A DNA stretch of 64,000 nt from Microcebus murinus. Its lineage: Eukaryota; Chordata; Mammalia; Primates; Cheirogaleidae. Location of the stretch: the NCBI RefSeq assembly GCF_040939455.1, contig NC_134119.1, positions 15,054,501 through 15,118,500 of the forward strand, in the 5' to 3' direction. Each line of letters begins with the position of its first letter. The first letter of the stretch is position 1. Shown here piece after piece: positions 12,880 through 22,750 of the stretch. Position numbers and translations under genes: made by a program. The notes beneath the pieces were generated by a model, which saw only the letters and a program-made list of their open reading frames with translations, did not search any database and was not told the DNA's origin.

Positions 12880-14040
12880 TTAACTGATCATCAGGAAAAT
12901 TCAAATCAAAACTGTAATGAGGCACTACTACATACCCACCAGAATGGATACAATAAAATAGGTGTTAAATATCACATGGTAGTGAGAGTGCAGAGCAGCT
13001 GGAGTGCTCATGTGTAGCTGGTGGGAATGTAAATTGGAATAACTACTTTGGAAAACTGTGTGGCTGTTTGTCTGTAGTAGGCAGAATTTGGAGATGGCCC
13101 CCAAGGTTTCTGTTCCCTGGTGGACACATCCTATGCAGTCACCTCCTCTTGAGCATGGGCAGTGTGGGGAGGACTGTGAAGATGATGGATTTCTCTTCTG
13201 TGATTAGAGTATACAAAGGTGAAGAGACGTATCCGATGTGATTAAATACCCAAATCAGTCGACTTTGAGTTCATCAAAAGAACCAAAAGAGAAATTATTC
13301 TGATGAGTCGATCTCATCAGATTAACATTATAAAAGGACTAGGCCCTTTCTGGAGGAAGAGATTTGAAGTGTGGGAGTATGAAGTGGCCTACAGAGGGGG
13401 CGTGTTGTGAAGTCATGAAGGCAGCCTCCAGGAACTGACAGTGGCCCTGCCCTAGCAGCCAGCAAGAAAATGAAGACTTCAGGTCTAAAACCAGAGGAAA
13501 CTGAATTCTTCTAAAAATCTGAACATGTTTGGAAGTGAGTTGTTTCCTGGTCATACCTCTAGATGAGAAGTAGCAGGCTATACCTTGCTTTCATCCTGTG
13601 AGGACTTGAGCACAGGATCCAACTCAAATGTGCCAGACTCCTTACTCATGAAAACTATAAAATAACAAATTTGCATGGTTTTAGGCCACTAGGATTTTTA
13701 GTGATTTGTTACACAGTGATAAAAAACTGATGCAGCCTCCTAAAGCTGAATGTATGCATTACCCTTCAACTCAACAATTCTGCTCCTGGCAATTGCCAAC
13801 AGAATGGCATATATGTGTTTGCCAAAGTACATATACTTCAGTATCTACAAAAGCAATATTTATAATAGCCCCGAACTGAAAACAACACAAGTGAACAAGA
13901 GGGGGGCTCAGGGATGCTGATAATAGTTTGTTTCTTGATCTGGGTGCTGGTTACAGATAAATGCTCAGTTTGTGAAAATTTATTAAGCTGAGCTCTTTTT
14001 TCAATTACACTTCAATAAAAGTGAAATGACCAGAAATTTA
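12880..14040 (+). repeat. L1 ORF2/3' fragment split by an LTR insertion
   Basis: 'aattcaaatcaaaactgtaatgaggcactac...ggtgggaatgtaaattgg' (12895-13073) is decayed L1 ORF2 on the plus strand. L1 resumes at about 13740 with 'ctgaatgtatgcattacccttcaactcaacaattctgctcctgg' and runs to about 14040. The 13074-13735 block between them is a separate insertion. Coding capacity is lost. Confidence 0.75.
13074..13735 (+). mobile_element. Solitary LTR (ERVL-MaLR-like) inserted in L1
   Basis: It starts 'tgtagtaggcagaatttggagatggcccccaag' and ends 'ttaggccactaggatttttagtgatttgttacacagtgataaaaaactgatgca'. Both ends are typical of an old mammalian LTR with TG...CA termini. No internal retroviral gene is present. 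It interrupts the L1 at 12880-14040, so it is younger than that L1. Confidence 0.7.
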
Positions 14041-14159
14041 TTGTTTCACTACTTGACAGCAAAATTATTACTAGATTTTTTTTAAATGAAAAGATTCTCA
14101 CACATATAAAAATGATCAGATGATTTTACTTGTGTAATCACCCCAGCGTCCTCTGTGGA

Positions 14160-14900
14160 TAAAAAAAAAAAAACACAAATAATAAATCAAAACCACCTAA
14201 TTACCAGGTTAACTTTTTTTTTCCAACCTTAGGTGTTGATTTTTTTTTAAAAAATGTTAACTCTTACTTGATTTTTGGTGAATTCTCTACATATTGTTTC
14301 AATAAAAATTTTTGTTTCTGTTTTAGAGGAATTAAAACTAGCAGTGAATTGAGAATTTTAAAACACTCTTTGGAATAATGCTTTTGTCATTATTGTAAAC
14401 TCACTCACTCTCCTGGATATATATGTCTTCTCTAGTGGATATAGGTTTTTGGACCAGGGTCAGGTCATGATAATAAAATAAAAAACCTTAATCTCTACAC
14501 ACCTCGGGTAAAGTTATAGGTATTTTTACTTTATTTTAGAGAGGAAACATAAATATTTTATTTATATGTTTCTTATAAGAATCAAATAATCAAATAATTG
14601 ACAAATATTTATTGAATATCTCATATACAGGCCACCAGGCTAGATATGGGGACAATAAAAAGACATAGGACATAGTATATCATTTCTTCTCCTAGAAGAT
14701 TTATAGTCTGCCTGAAGAAGTACATACATATACACATTAATGACACATATTCATATATTAATATCATGTAAATGGTAAATCTAGAAAAAAGTGAGAAAAG
14801 AAAAGAAAAGAAAAGAAAGGAATAATATCAGAACTCTAAAATGATGCCTCAAGGGCAGAATTCTTGATAGTCAGGGAGGGCTTCCTGGAGGCAGCAGGAT
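14160..14900. other. AT-rich intron sequence with simple repeats
   Basis: A-rich and T-rich runs (14161-14173, 14213-14222, 14240-14251) and a short (AAAAG)n at 14798-14818. Otherwise no gene or clear repeat is recognised. Confidence 0.5.
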
Positions 14901-15100
14901 GTAGACAATCAATTATTTTCAGTCAAAGAAATTTGGCTTTAAATCTGAGTCTTCACTTTCCAGATATGAACAGTTACTTAACCTCTTGAAAGGTTCAGAT
15001 TTTTATCTAAGAATTAGGGCTGATGCCAGTAATTTCTACCATAGGTTTGTGCAGTTAGAAGAAGATGTAAAATAGCTATTTAGTAAAATAGCAGTTTTGT
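14900..15100 (+). repeat. MIR fragment
   Basis: 'atttggctttaaatctgagtcttcactttccagatatgaacagttacttaacctcttg' follows the MIR core order ('gggttcgaatcccagctctgccacttactagctgtgtgaccttgggcaagttacttaacct'). Confidence 0.65.
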
Positions 15101-15529
15101 TTAGCCTTCATATGGATGAATAAATAATCATGAGAATCTTTGGGGTCTGACATTGAGCATCAGAGAGGAGGGCGGTAGGGAGTTGGGAGGCATGCTGAAT
15201 GTCATAGCTAGGAAGGAGAAGGACATATTAGGAGTCTAAAATGCAAAGAGAACAGCAAATATTGGCAAAAGTATAGAGCAGTATGATGGAAGCAAGTCAG
15301 GACAGTGTTGGGAAAACCTGGAATAATACATAAAGCTAAGGAAGTTTCCTTGGAAGCTGGCAAGTACAGTAATGTGCTAGTTAGAGTGAGAAAACTAGAA
15401 ATATAGAAGATACCATGCCTGATTATTTACCTTTCAAGTGGAAAGATAATACTTACACTTATATTTACTTACATGCATGAAATGACTGAGGACAAGGGAT
15501 AGAACCTACTAGCTTACGAAGTACAGGCT

Positions 15530-15735
15530 TTTCCTAGTGGTCCCAGAGGAATTTGGGGAAGGGAAGGCTCACTGTGGTCCATAGCATCAGGGAAGATTTG
15601 GAATCAGGTCTTGAAGAATGGGCAGGACATCGATCCAAAGGAGGAGGAGGAGAAGATTTATTCTAGGCAGGTGTTGCACCATGCAGGCCTACCAGGCAGA
15701 GGTATCTTGTTATAGACTGCTTGTTACTTAAATGT
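15530..15735 (-). repeat. L2-like fragment, antisense
   Basis: 'ggaagatttggaatcaggtcttgaagaatgggcaggac' and 'ttattctaggcaggtgttgcacc' resemble the complement of an L2 3' end. Low certainty. Confidence 0.35.
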
Positions 15736-16109
15736 GTACCAGGGCAAAAATCACTGGATTTGGTTAAGGGGTACTACCAGAAAGATAATGGAGAGATAAG
15801 GAGAGAAGTTGTAAGGTAAGAACCCATTTCTCCCAGATGGGAATTGCAGGTTTGAGGCTGTGATGCAAAATCAGTGGGCTCCTCTCCAAGAAAGAATGAG
15901 GGAAAAAGAGGCCTAGTTATCTGATCTGTGATTTTTAAGGGCATATGTTCAAAGGGAGAGAAAACCACTGGGAAGCCAGATCTGCCTACCCTATGAAAAG
16001 GTGCACAGGTGGGAGGGGGGAGGGAGCCAAAGGTGTCTGCAGCCTCACTACACTACAGACACTCTTTTCCGCATACCCCAGTGTCCAACATACCCTGCAA
16101 AGCTCTGTT

Positions 16110-16330
16110 TGGTAGGTACTAAGGAGTAAGAGCGTGGGTTCACTTCTGAAAGATCTAGATTTAAATCCTCGTCTGTTTTTATCTTGTCCTCCTATCTGAA
16201 CCGCCTTCCTCATCAATGCCATAGGCTCAATAATAGCAGTAGCTTCCCCAGAGTTGTTGAGAAGATTAAGTAAGAATGTATGTAAGGACTCCAGCACATA
16301 AAGGTTCCTTATAAGTGTCAGCTAACAATA
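16110..16330 (+). repeat. MIR fragment
   Basis: 'taagagcgtgggttcacttctgaaagatctagatttaaatcctcg' and 'cagtagcttccccagagttgttgagaagattaagtaagaatgtatgtaagg' match both the core and the right part of MIR on the plus strand. Confidence 0.7.
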
Positions 16331-16349
16331 ATCACTGTAATATAGAGTC

Positions 16350-17700
16350 TTGGGTCTTGCCAAGTTTGGGGTGAGGGGAGGGAAGGAGACTCTGCTTGTT
16401 TACTGTGCTGGCGGCATTCTCCAAACAGTCCCCAGAAAGACAGCGGGGTGCTCCCTCAGCTGGCGCCTTCTGTCCCCTGCTCCACCCACGCTTCCCGGGA
16501 GCAACAAGTTCTTCTCTGCAAGACCCGCCCGCGCGCTGCTGGCAGACCCGGCGCCTCCTCCCAGACCTCGGTCAGACTCGTTGCCAAACCTACCGGGGAT
16601 CGGAATCCTGACTGCTGCCTAAACCCATTTGAAGGCGGGAGAGCCCGCGGCACCCGAGGGAGCCCTTGTGTGGGGCTGGAGGAGAGGCGGGTGGCGTGGG
16701 AAGTCGGGAAGGAAAAGACTAATAGGAGCCCCAGTCTGCTTGGCCCCTCAAGGCAAAGACAACAACCGAAGGTACCCGCCGCTCATCTGCTCATTTCACG
16801 TCTCTCTCCTCCAGGGATCTGGAGGGAAGAGATGGAGCCTGGAATGTCACTGACCGCCATCCTGCCCTCGGGTAGCCAAATCAATCACATCCTTCTGTCC
16901 TTCGGGTTTCCCTCGCCCCAGCTTCTCCCTGCACCGACACTCCACCCACCCCGCGCCAGGTCCCGTAAGGACACCGGAGATCCCTGGCAGATAGTTCGCA
17001 GGAACAGCAGGCAGGTCAGCCACGGCCCCCACCCAGCGCTCTCCCGTCCCCTGACCCCCCAGAGTGGGTACCCTGGAGTCTCCAAAGGAGTCTCCAGGCG
17101 TTCTAGGCTGGGAGCCTCATCCAGCTGCCCAAAGTGTTGAACTCTCACAACTTCTTGGAACGGGGATCCCCACGCTCTCGTGGGAAAGCCAGGCTGGCCG
17201 CCCACGTATCGGGAGAGGACACCTCGACTTCTCACAGGGAATTCCCCTCAAAATCTACCTCTCCAGCTCCTACAGCCGGGAGCTGAGAACCAGGGAGCCA
17301 ACCAGAAGTGCGCTCCGGGGGCGGGAGGTCGTGGGCTGGGCCGGGGGCGTAGAGGTTCCGCCCCGATTTTGGAGGGATTGGTTCAGGTTTCCAAGTCTCC
17401 TAGAGTCAGGGAGCTGTTGTTTCCGGAGAAGAGCAGGGACTGAAGTCACTGGGAGGGAAGTCCTCCCGGCGCGGGGTAGGAGAAGCACGGAGGTGAATTG
17501 CAATGTCCAAGCTTCTAGCCCCATGGGTAGGAAACTATTCTTTCTCTGGGTGTTGGGGGTGGGGGAGACGTCCCTGGCCAAGCAGCCGATGCCAAGCCCA
17601 GCTGTTCAGGGCTTCATCCCCCCATCTCCAGGGAGCCTGGAGAACTTGGTACCTCGGACAGCATCCCGGGTGCATGGCATCTTTTAAAAGGTGTTATCCT
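16350..17700. other. GC-rich start of PCSK2 intron 1, no gene recognised
   Basis: This part of intron 1 is richer in G+C than the rest but has fewer CpGs than the promoter core. It stays open in several frames on both strands (for example plus 16448-17140). Those translations are proline/serine/arginine-rich low-complexity sequence with no recognisable domain, as expected where stop codons are rare. It may carry downstream promoter elements such as the GC box near 17316 (ggggcggg). Confidence 0.6.
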
Positions 17701-17931
17701 ATTTTCACCACCAAGTCAAAGAGCAATAAATTATTTTGATGACCTTACTAGTCCAGATGAAGGACATTTTAATTACATAACCCGTGAAAGATCACTGGAG
17801 GCAATATCGTGTTAAAGAGCCGATGGCAAAATATCTGCATCGCACGAGAAAGAGAGAAAACTTGCAAATCTGCGATGAGATTGCGCAGGGCTGCCCCCCG
17901 TTTTAAAACAACATGCGAAATGCATGAGAGA

Positions 17932-17937
17932 CCTTAC
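17932..17937 (-). other. PCSK2: Splice donor of PCSK2 exon 1
   Basis: On the minus strand the coding sequence ...CGAAAG is followed by GTAAGG, a near-consensus 5' splice site. Translation past this point leaves the PC2 sequence at once, which confirms the boundary. The intron is phase 0. Confidence 0.93.
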
Positions 17938-18114
17938 CTTTCGGACCCCAAAGCCGTGTTCTGCTGCAACTTGGCGAGCTTCTTCCTCTCCCCCTTTATG
18001 CAACTCCACAAGAAAATGATTCGTGAAGACGGGTCTCTCAGCAGATGCAAAAACCATGACACAGAAGAGGAGCCCCGCAGCCGCCTTCCACTGGGAGACA
18101 CAGCCACCCTTCAT
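17938..18114 (-). CDS. PCSK2: PCSK2 (proprotein convertase 2) coding exon 1, partial
   Basis: This 59-codon exon starts at the ATG complementary to 18112-18114 and begins MKGGCVSQWK. A hydrophobic core (AAAGLLFCVMVFASA) forms a signal peptide of about 25 residues, with predicted cleavage before ERPVF. The start of the propeptide follows (TNHFLVELHK, then GFGVRK). These are the diagnostic N-terminal residues of PC2, the subtilisin/kexin-type serine endoprotease that cleaves prohormones at dibasic sites in dense-core secretory granules. The catalytic domain is encoded by later exons outside the window. The reading frame ends in AAG at 17938 and is followed directly by GTAAGG, giving a phase-0 exon. 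The ATG has A at -3, and no earlier in-frame ATG is seen. Compared with the human protein as I remember it, residue 15 is L rather than F, and the run after HKGG is EEE rather than EDK, as in rodents. No frameshift or stop is present, so I read it as functional. Confidence 0.97.
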
Positions 18115-18197
18115 CCTTCTTTGGGAGTGAAAAGTGGTGCCAGGAGGCGCGCAGGCTGGCGGAGCAGGGGACCCAGGGGGAAGGTGCAAATAAAAAA

Positions 18198-18249
18198 AAA
18201 ACTATATATATGTATGTGTTTGTGTGTATGTGTATATATATATAGTTTT
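18198..18249. repeat. AT-rich 14-bp inverted repeat upstream of the PCSK2 ATG
   Basis: AAAACTATATATAT (18198-18211) and ATATATATAGTTTT (18236-18249) are perfect complements separated by a 24-base TG/TA-rich loop. On the PCSK2 strand the hairpin would lie 84-135 bases before the start codon. If transcribed it forms a weak AU stem in the 5' UTR. It may simply be a TA/TG microsatellite. Confidence 0.75.
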
Positions 18250-18507
18250 AAAAAAATCTTTGTATAGAGAAAGAGACTGAATAGGAGCTCGAGAAGCAGC
18301 AAATCAGTGTGTGTTCTTCTCCAGCATCTGGCTGGCTGGGAAGCCGTGCAGTCAGGCTGCCCGGCTCGCGGGCAGGGGTGCGAATGTGGGGAGCTGTGTG
18401 TACCGGAGAGAAAGAGCGAGTGTATGTCTGTGCTTGATGCTAAATCTGCATTTTCAGCTCCTCCTCGGCTCCAATTCCACGGGGGCTGGAGGAGAGCACC
18501 AGCCCGG

Positions 18508-18515
18508 GTGACGTG
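18508..18515. promoter_or_regulatory. CRE-like element (TGACGTG)
   Basis: TGACGTGC at 18509-18516 differs from the palindromic CRE TGACGTCA only in its last two bases. It sits 14 bases from the CCAAT box at 18529. It could bind CREB/ATF or, as CACGTCA on the minus strand, a bZIP or E-box factor. Function is unproven. Confidence 0.4.
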
Positions 18516-18658
18516 CGCCCGCCAGCGGCCAATGAGGGCGGGAGAAGCGGCGGGCCCCGCCCTGGGACGCCCCGGGCCCGCCCCTGCCCGCCCCCGGCCG
18601 GGCCCGGCTGCCTCCGCCGGCTGGGGGCGCCGCGCCGCGAGCCCGCGCCCCCGCCCCT

Positions 18659-18679
18659 TTCAGCACCCCGGAGAGCTCC
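18659..18679 (+). promoter_or_regulatory. RE1/NRSF (REST) binding site upstream of PCSK2
   Basis: The 21-mer starts TTCAGCACC and continues CCGGAGAGCTCC. It matches 18 of 21 positions of the canonical RE1 and every position of the 17-base consensus NTYAGMRCCNNRGMSAG. It lies about 545 bases upstream of the PCSK2 ATG, inside the CpG island. REST silences neuronal and neuroendocrine genes in other cell types, which fits the restricted expression of PC2. Binding is inferred, not shown. Confidence 0.82.
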
Positions 18680-18723
18680 TCCGTCTCCGCCCGGGCGGCC
18701 GCGAGCCCAGGAAAATCCCCCCA

Positions 18724-18800
18724 GCTGTAATCAGGCCAGCGGCGGCGAGTGATGTCATTGTTTGTGGAAATCTGTAAGGCTCTGGGAAGGGAATTACAGC
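18724..18800. promoter_or_regulatory. Upstream promoter block with CRE/AP-1-like site and flanking inverted repeats
   Basis: GCTGTAAT (18724-18731) and its exact complement ATTACAGC (18793-18800) flank a block with TGATGTCA (18750-18757), a one-base variant of the CRE. Next to it is ATTGTTTGTGG (18757-18767), which resembles a FOX/SOX site. The block stands at the outer edge of the CpG island, where CpG density falls. Only the motifs are seen; a regulatory role is inferred. Confidence 0.45.
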
Positions 18801-21800
18801 GTGTGCGGCTCTCGGAGGCCCCGAGGGGAGCTGGGGCACCGGCCTCTCCCTGTGCCTCTTCCTGCTTATTTCCTCCTGCAAAACATCTCTCTCTCTCACT
18901 CATACACGCACGCAAACACACACTCCCCAGGCATACTTGCCTCCTCTTTCCCCAGTAACAATGCAAAGACTGACCCTCCCCCGGTCACTTCGGGCAGGAT
19001 CCCGCGGGAGGTTTGCTCTCCTTCCTGGCACAAAGAAGGCTGGGGAAAGTAGCCTTCTAGGGGGGAGACCTATGGGAGGCTAGAATGCAGGAACGAGCTT
19101 TGTTTCTTTCTTTTTCTTGTAGGCTCCAGGCAGGTCAGGAGCTAAGCAGCTGGGAAGTCAAGCAGGAGACTAGGCTTGCCCCTGTCGGCGATTGTGACAG
19201 GAGGGGACTCCTGCAGGAGTCCCGGCTGCACCAAGGAAACTGCCTTCAGGTCAGGAGAGATGCAGCCGGGATTGACACGCCTGGAGGTGCATTCTCAGAC
19301 TGGGGACGCGTGGCTGGGCTGCACAAGGACAGCGAGGGTGCGAGTTTGGGAAGGTGTAGCCACTGATCTCAGGCGCTGGGCCAAGACTCCCGCTCAGCGC
19401 CCTCGGCTGGAGGCGACTACAGGCCAAGTGGGGGGGGGGGGGAGACAACTAAGTTATCCAGTTAAGAAACGTCCACTCACACTGGAGGCTGTTAACTGCC
19501 GACGACTGACTTGCCCTTCTTGCCTGAGAGGGAGGAAACAGGAAGGCACTGTCACAAAATGAAGATGATTGTTTTTAAGCAGCTTATATATTGTTGAATT
19601 ACAGAGTATTTACACTGATCTCGTTTATCATTTAGCTCCAAAGTTCAAAATCCTGTTTTATTTGAGTAAGAGGTAAGAGATCTTTTCTTAGGAGCTTAAG
19701 TGTATGCAATTCAGAGAGAGAGAGGGGAGGAGAGGAGAAGAGAGGAGGGGGGAGGAGAGAAGAGGAGAGGGAGAATTTATACCATTGACACATTACAGAC
19801 ACACTCATATATATATATACAGAACCCTCCCTTTTCATTTTAGCATGAAGTCAGAATCTATACAAGAAAAACACTATTGATGGAAATAAATATGTTTTTA
19901 AAGCTATGGGTCACACTGTATTCAGAGCAAGTCTGGTTGCTGACATAAAAATATGAACATTGCTGAAGATTTTCATTAAAACGTAAGTAATCTGTATACC
20001 ATTATTATTTCTTGAGTTTCTTTAAGAAAAGTAAGTGAGGTGCCAGGACATGGGCTAAAGATGAAAGCAGCCAGAATGCAGATGAGGTTTCTAGGAAAAT
20101 ATTAATAGAAGGGAACAGATCAACTCCAGGTCCCTCAGTTCATTTCTGCTCAGAGGCTCATTTCTCACCCTATCTTGCTCCACAATTTACTCTCTCATAG
20201 TCCATGTGTTTAATTATAACACCAGATTTTCTTAGTGGGAGATCTTCAACCCTTTTCTGTCTTTTGTTTCTTTATATTTCATCTATATTTTGAATCAAGG
20301 TACCAAGTTGGCATGAAACAAGACTATGTGGTTCTTCCTGCTCTGTGTTATCATTTGAGAAAACTGGCACCAAATGTGAAAATTACATTAGATAGAGTCA
20401 CAGTCATGGAGAGCATTTCAGAAGCAGCAAAAGAGATAAAATCTAAGTCTTTAGAAAATAGACATGAAGAACATCAAAGAAGTCAATTGAGAAGATTGTG
20501 GGTGTAGGGAAATAGTGCTATTTAGTGATACTTTCACTGAGTGGTAACAATTCTCCACTATGATATTGTACTACTAAGTCTTTCAAGTTGATTCTTCCTA
20601 ATGACCCTGCTCTCTCTATTTCCTCCATCCCAGTCCATACACAGGCTTTCTGAAATATTTTTACATCTTTGTAGATTTCTGTCAAATTCCAGCTCAACAT
20701 TGATCACGCCTTTTTTTCTTCCCAGACAATTCTTATTTGACAAAGTCTGATCTCATTTTTCTGTAGTATTTATCAACACTCTCACATTTGCTGCAACTTA
20801 AAATTCAGGTGCTTGGGAAATTTTAGTTTTTCAGTATCCATTGACTTTTTCTACATTACTGGGATTTAGCTGGTCCTACCTCCAATTCCTATAGCTTTTG
20901 CCAACTTATGCCTTTCCTTTAAATGACTTATCTTTATTTTTCCTTCAGTTGAAAATTCTCAGCTGATTTGTTATCTAAGCCATCTAAAATTAATATAGTG
21001 GTGAGAATTTATGGGGCTTCATCAAGTATTTTATTATCATCAAAGCATTGAATCTACAGTGTTTTGGGTTATAATCCTTTTATAACATCATAAAGTGATA
21101 AGATTTATTCAGACTAATCAACTCTTCATAAACAAAAGCTACTCCTTGCTTCCTTATTTTCCAGGAAAGTGAAAATTTATTTCTCGTGCTAGTTTAGGTT
21201 CTATTACTTTGATAGGATTTGAAGTAGCTAAGCAATGAGGACTAAAGCCTTTTTTAATCTTTCAAAAATTAGGAACACATTGTTATTCACTATCTTTAGT
21301 TTCCCTTTTAGGTCTACAGGACTACAAAATAATGTTTGCTCAGTTGGAAAATTAATTAGTTATTTCTAAGGCTTATTGGAACATTGCTTATTGTCTTTAG
21401 AAAGTTATTACCTATTTATGAATGCTCTACTTTGTGTTAATTCTCTTTTATTTTTCATGGTCTTTAAAAAAATACATAAATAATCCTCAATTCACTTTCT
21501 AAATGATTATGGAAATTATCTTTAACAGGGAAGTTTGTTTTGGACTACTTGAACTATATTATGCTCAAGAGTTATTCTATGTTATAGAATAACATACTAT
21601 TTCTATAACAGAAATAATTCAGAAAAAAATAAATAAAAAATATAAAAAGAGAAATAATTCAGAGAGAACAATGTACCTAGCTGGTTAGCAAATATAAGCT
21701 GGAATAAAAAGATAAAAATTTATGTGTAAAATAAAAATGCAAACAATGAAAGATATATATAAGTTCTATAAGGTCAACTCTGTCCATTGTAATGAAACAT

Positions 21801-22240
21801 AAACTTCTAGGAAAGTCCTTACTTTGATCTGAATGCTTTGGGTAATATACACTGTTTAGTATCAGTTTGGATGACTTAGCCCAAATAGAAAAATTAATGT
21901 ATAGTGTTATTAAATATGTTGAAAGAACAGTTATAAGATTTATGACTGTGCTCTCAGATATACCATTTTTCTATTCTTTTGAAAATATTCTATTCTTTTA
22001 TGGTTTGCAGAAATATGATATAGTCTATTTCTAGGAAACTTCATTATTCAATATTTACTTTATCTTATGATACTGGAGACAGTAAATCAAAAATTATACT
22101 CTTACAAACAGATTTTCCTAGAATTAGCCACTCAGCACAATCCCTAGTGGATTTGTAGATTTCTTTTCTCTTCAAATTCTACAATCAAGAGATTATAATT
22201 TATATAGGATCTAATTAAAATATTCTTAATTTCAAATAAC
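18800..22240. other. PCSK2 5' flank, no gene recognised
   Basis: Beyond the promoter the sequence is moderately GC-rich to about 19.5 kb, with a poly-G run at 19431-19442. It then becomes AT-rich. A purine-rich (GGAGA)n tract lies at 19713-19775 and a TA run at 19809-19819. A ~70-bp segment at 20797-20865 recurs at 22.5 kb (see findings). ORFs here are short and unrecognisable. Confidence 0.55.
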
Positions 22241-22244
22241 ACAC

Positions 22245-22750
22245 TTCACTGTACTTTAATTTATTTAAAAAGTTTAAAAACAGCTGTATTGAAGAATAAT
22301 TGACATATAGTAAACCGTGCAATTTTGATAAGTTTTGATATATGTATGCACCTGTGGAAGAATCCCCCCAATCAAGATAATGAATATGTTATCTCCTCCA
22401 AAAAATTTTTCATGCTTTGTAATCCTTCCTTCTCATCACTCCACATCACCCCTCCTCAGACAGCCACTGCCCTGCTTTATGCCACTATAGATGAGGTTGC
22501 ATTTTTCTTAAAATTAAGGTGTTTGGGAAATTTTAATTAGTTTTTCAGCATACATTCAATGTTTCTAAATCATTAGGAATCATGCAGCATGGTGTACTAT
22601 TTTTTGTCTGGATTCTTTTACTTAGCACAGTTATTTGGAAATTCATCCATGTTGTAATAATATCTAACAATATTTTATTCCTTTTTCTTGTTGATTAGTA
22701 TTCATTGCATGAAGATACCACAGTTTGTTTATTCAATAACCTGTTAATAG
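22245..22750 (-). repeat. L1M 3' end, antisense
   Basis: 'aacagctgtattgaagaataattgacatatagtaaaccgtgc' and, further on, 'gattagtattcattgcatgaagataccacagtttgtttattcaataacctgtt' form the familiar complement of an ancient L1 3' UTR and ORF2 end. An extra block at about 22507-22575 is out of place in this L1. Confidence 0.75.

Larger units (their letters stand above)
1..17937 (-). other. PCSK2: Beginning of PCSK2 intron 1
   Basis: Everything left of the exon 1 donor is intron 1 of PCSK2, read on the minus strand. No second coding exon (expected to continue with the next propeptide residues) is visible here, so the intron is longer than 17.9 kb. It holds MIR, L2, old L1, LTR-like and Y-RNA-derived repeats, listed separately, with AT-rich unique DNA between them. 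This is an inference from exon 1 and the known multi-exon structure of PCSK2. Confidence 0.85.
18480..18720. other. CpG island core at the PCSK2 promoter
   Basis: The segment is almost wholly G and C with frequent CG dinucleotides (for example ggggcgccgcgccgcgagcc near 18625). The surrounding genome is AT-rich and CpG-poor. It overlaps the GC boxes, CCAAT box and RE1 site. Moderately GC-rich shoulders extend to about 16.4 kb and 19.5 kb. Confidence 0.88.
18115..18760 (-). promoter_or_regulatory. PCSK2: PCSK2 5' UTR and proximal promoter
   Basis: This stretch is directly upstream of the PCSK2 ATG. The first ~370 bases (18115-18480) are mixed and probably include the 5' UTR. From 18480 the sequence becomes a dense GC-rich CpG island. 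GC boxes lie at 18536-18542 (GGGCGGG) and in the CCGCCC/GCCCGCC runs up to 18600. A CCAAT box lies at 18529-18533 and a CRE-like TGACGTG at 18509-18515. I do not see a well-placed TATA box upstream of the GC boxes. The TATATA runs at 18203-18244 are close to the ATG and probably lie within the UTR. The exact start sites cannot be read from sequence; a TATA-less CpG promoter usually has several. Confidence 0.8.

Noticed and set aside
16448..17140. 230-codon plus-strand ORF beside the promoter
   Set aside because: It lies in a GC-rich area where several frames are open at once. Its translation is low-complexity with no domain, and it opposes the PCSK2 intron.
18115..18189. 25-residue N-terminal extension in frame with PC2
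   Set aside because: The extension would start at a TTG, not ATG. The PC2 ATG at 18114 matches the known N-terminus and has A at -3.
18203..18244. TATA box for PCSK2
   Set aside because: The TATATA runs belong to a TA/TG repeat within about 135 bases of the ATG and downstream of the GC boxes. Position and composition fit a UTR simple repeat better.
18454..18966. 170-codon minus ORF upstream of PCSK2 exon 1
   Set aside because: CpG-island shadow: G/A/P/R-rich, no recognisable domain, and it overlaps the promoter and RE1 site.
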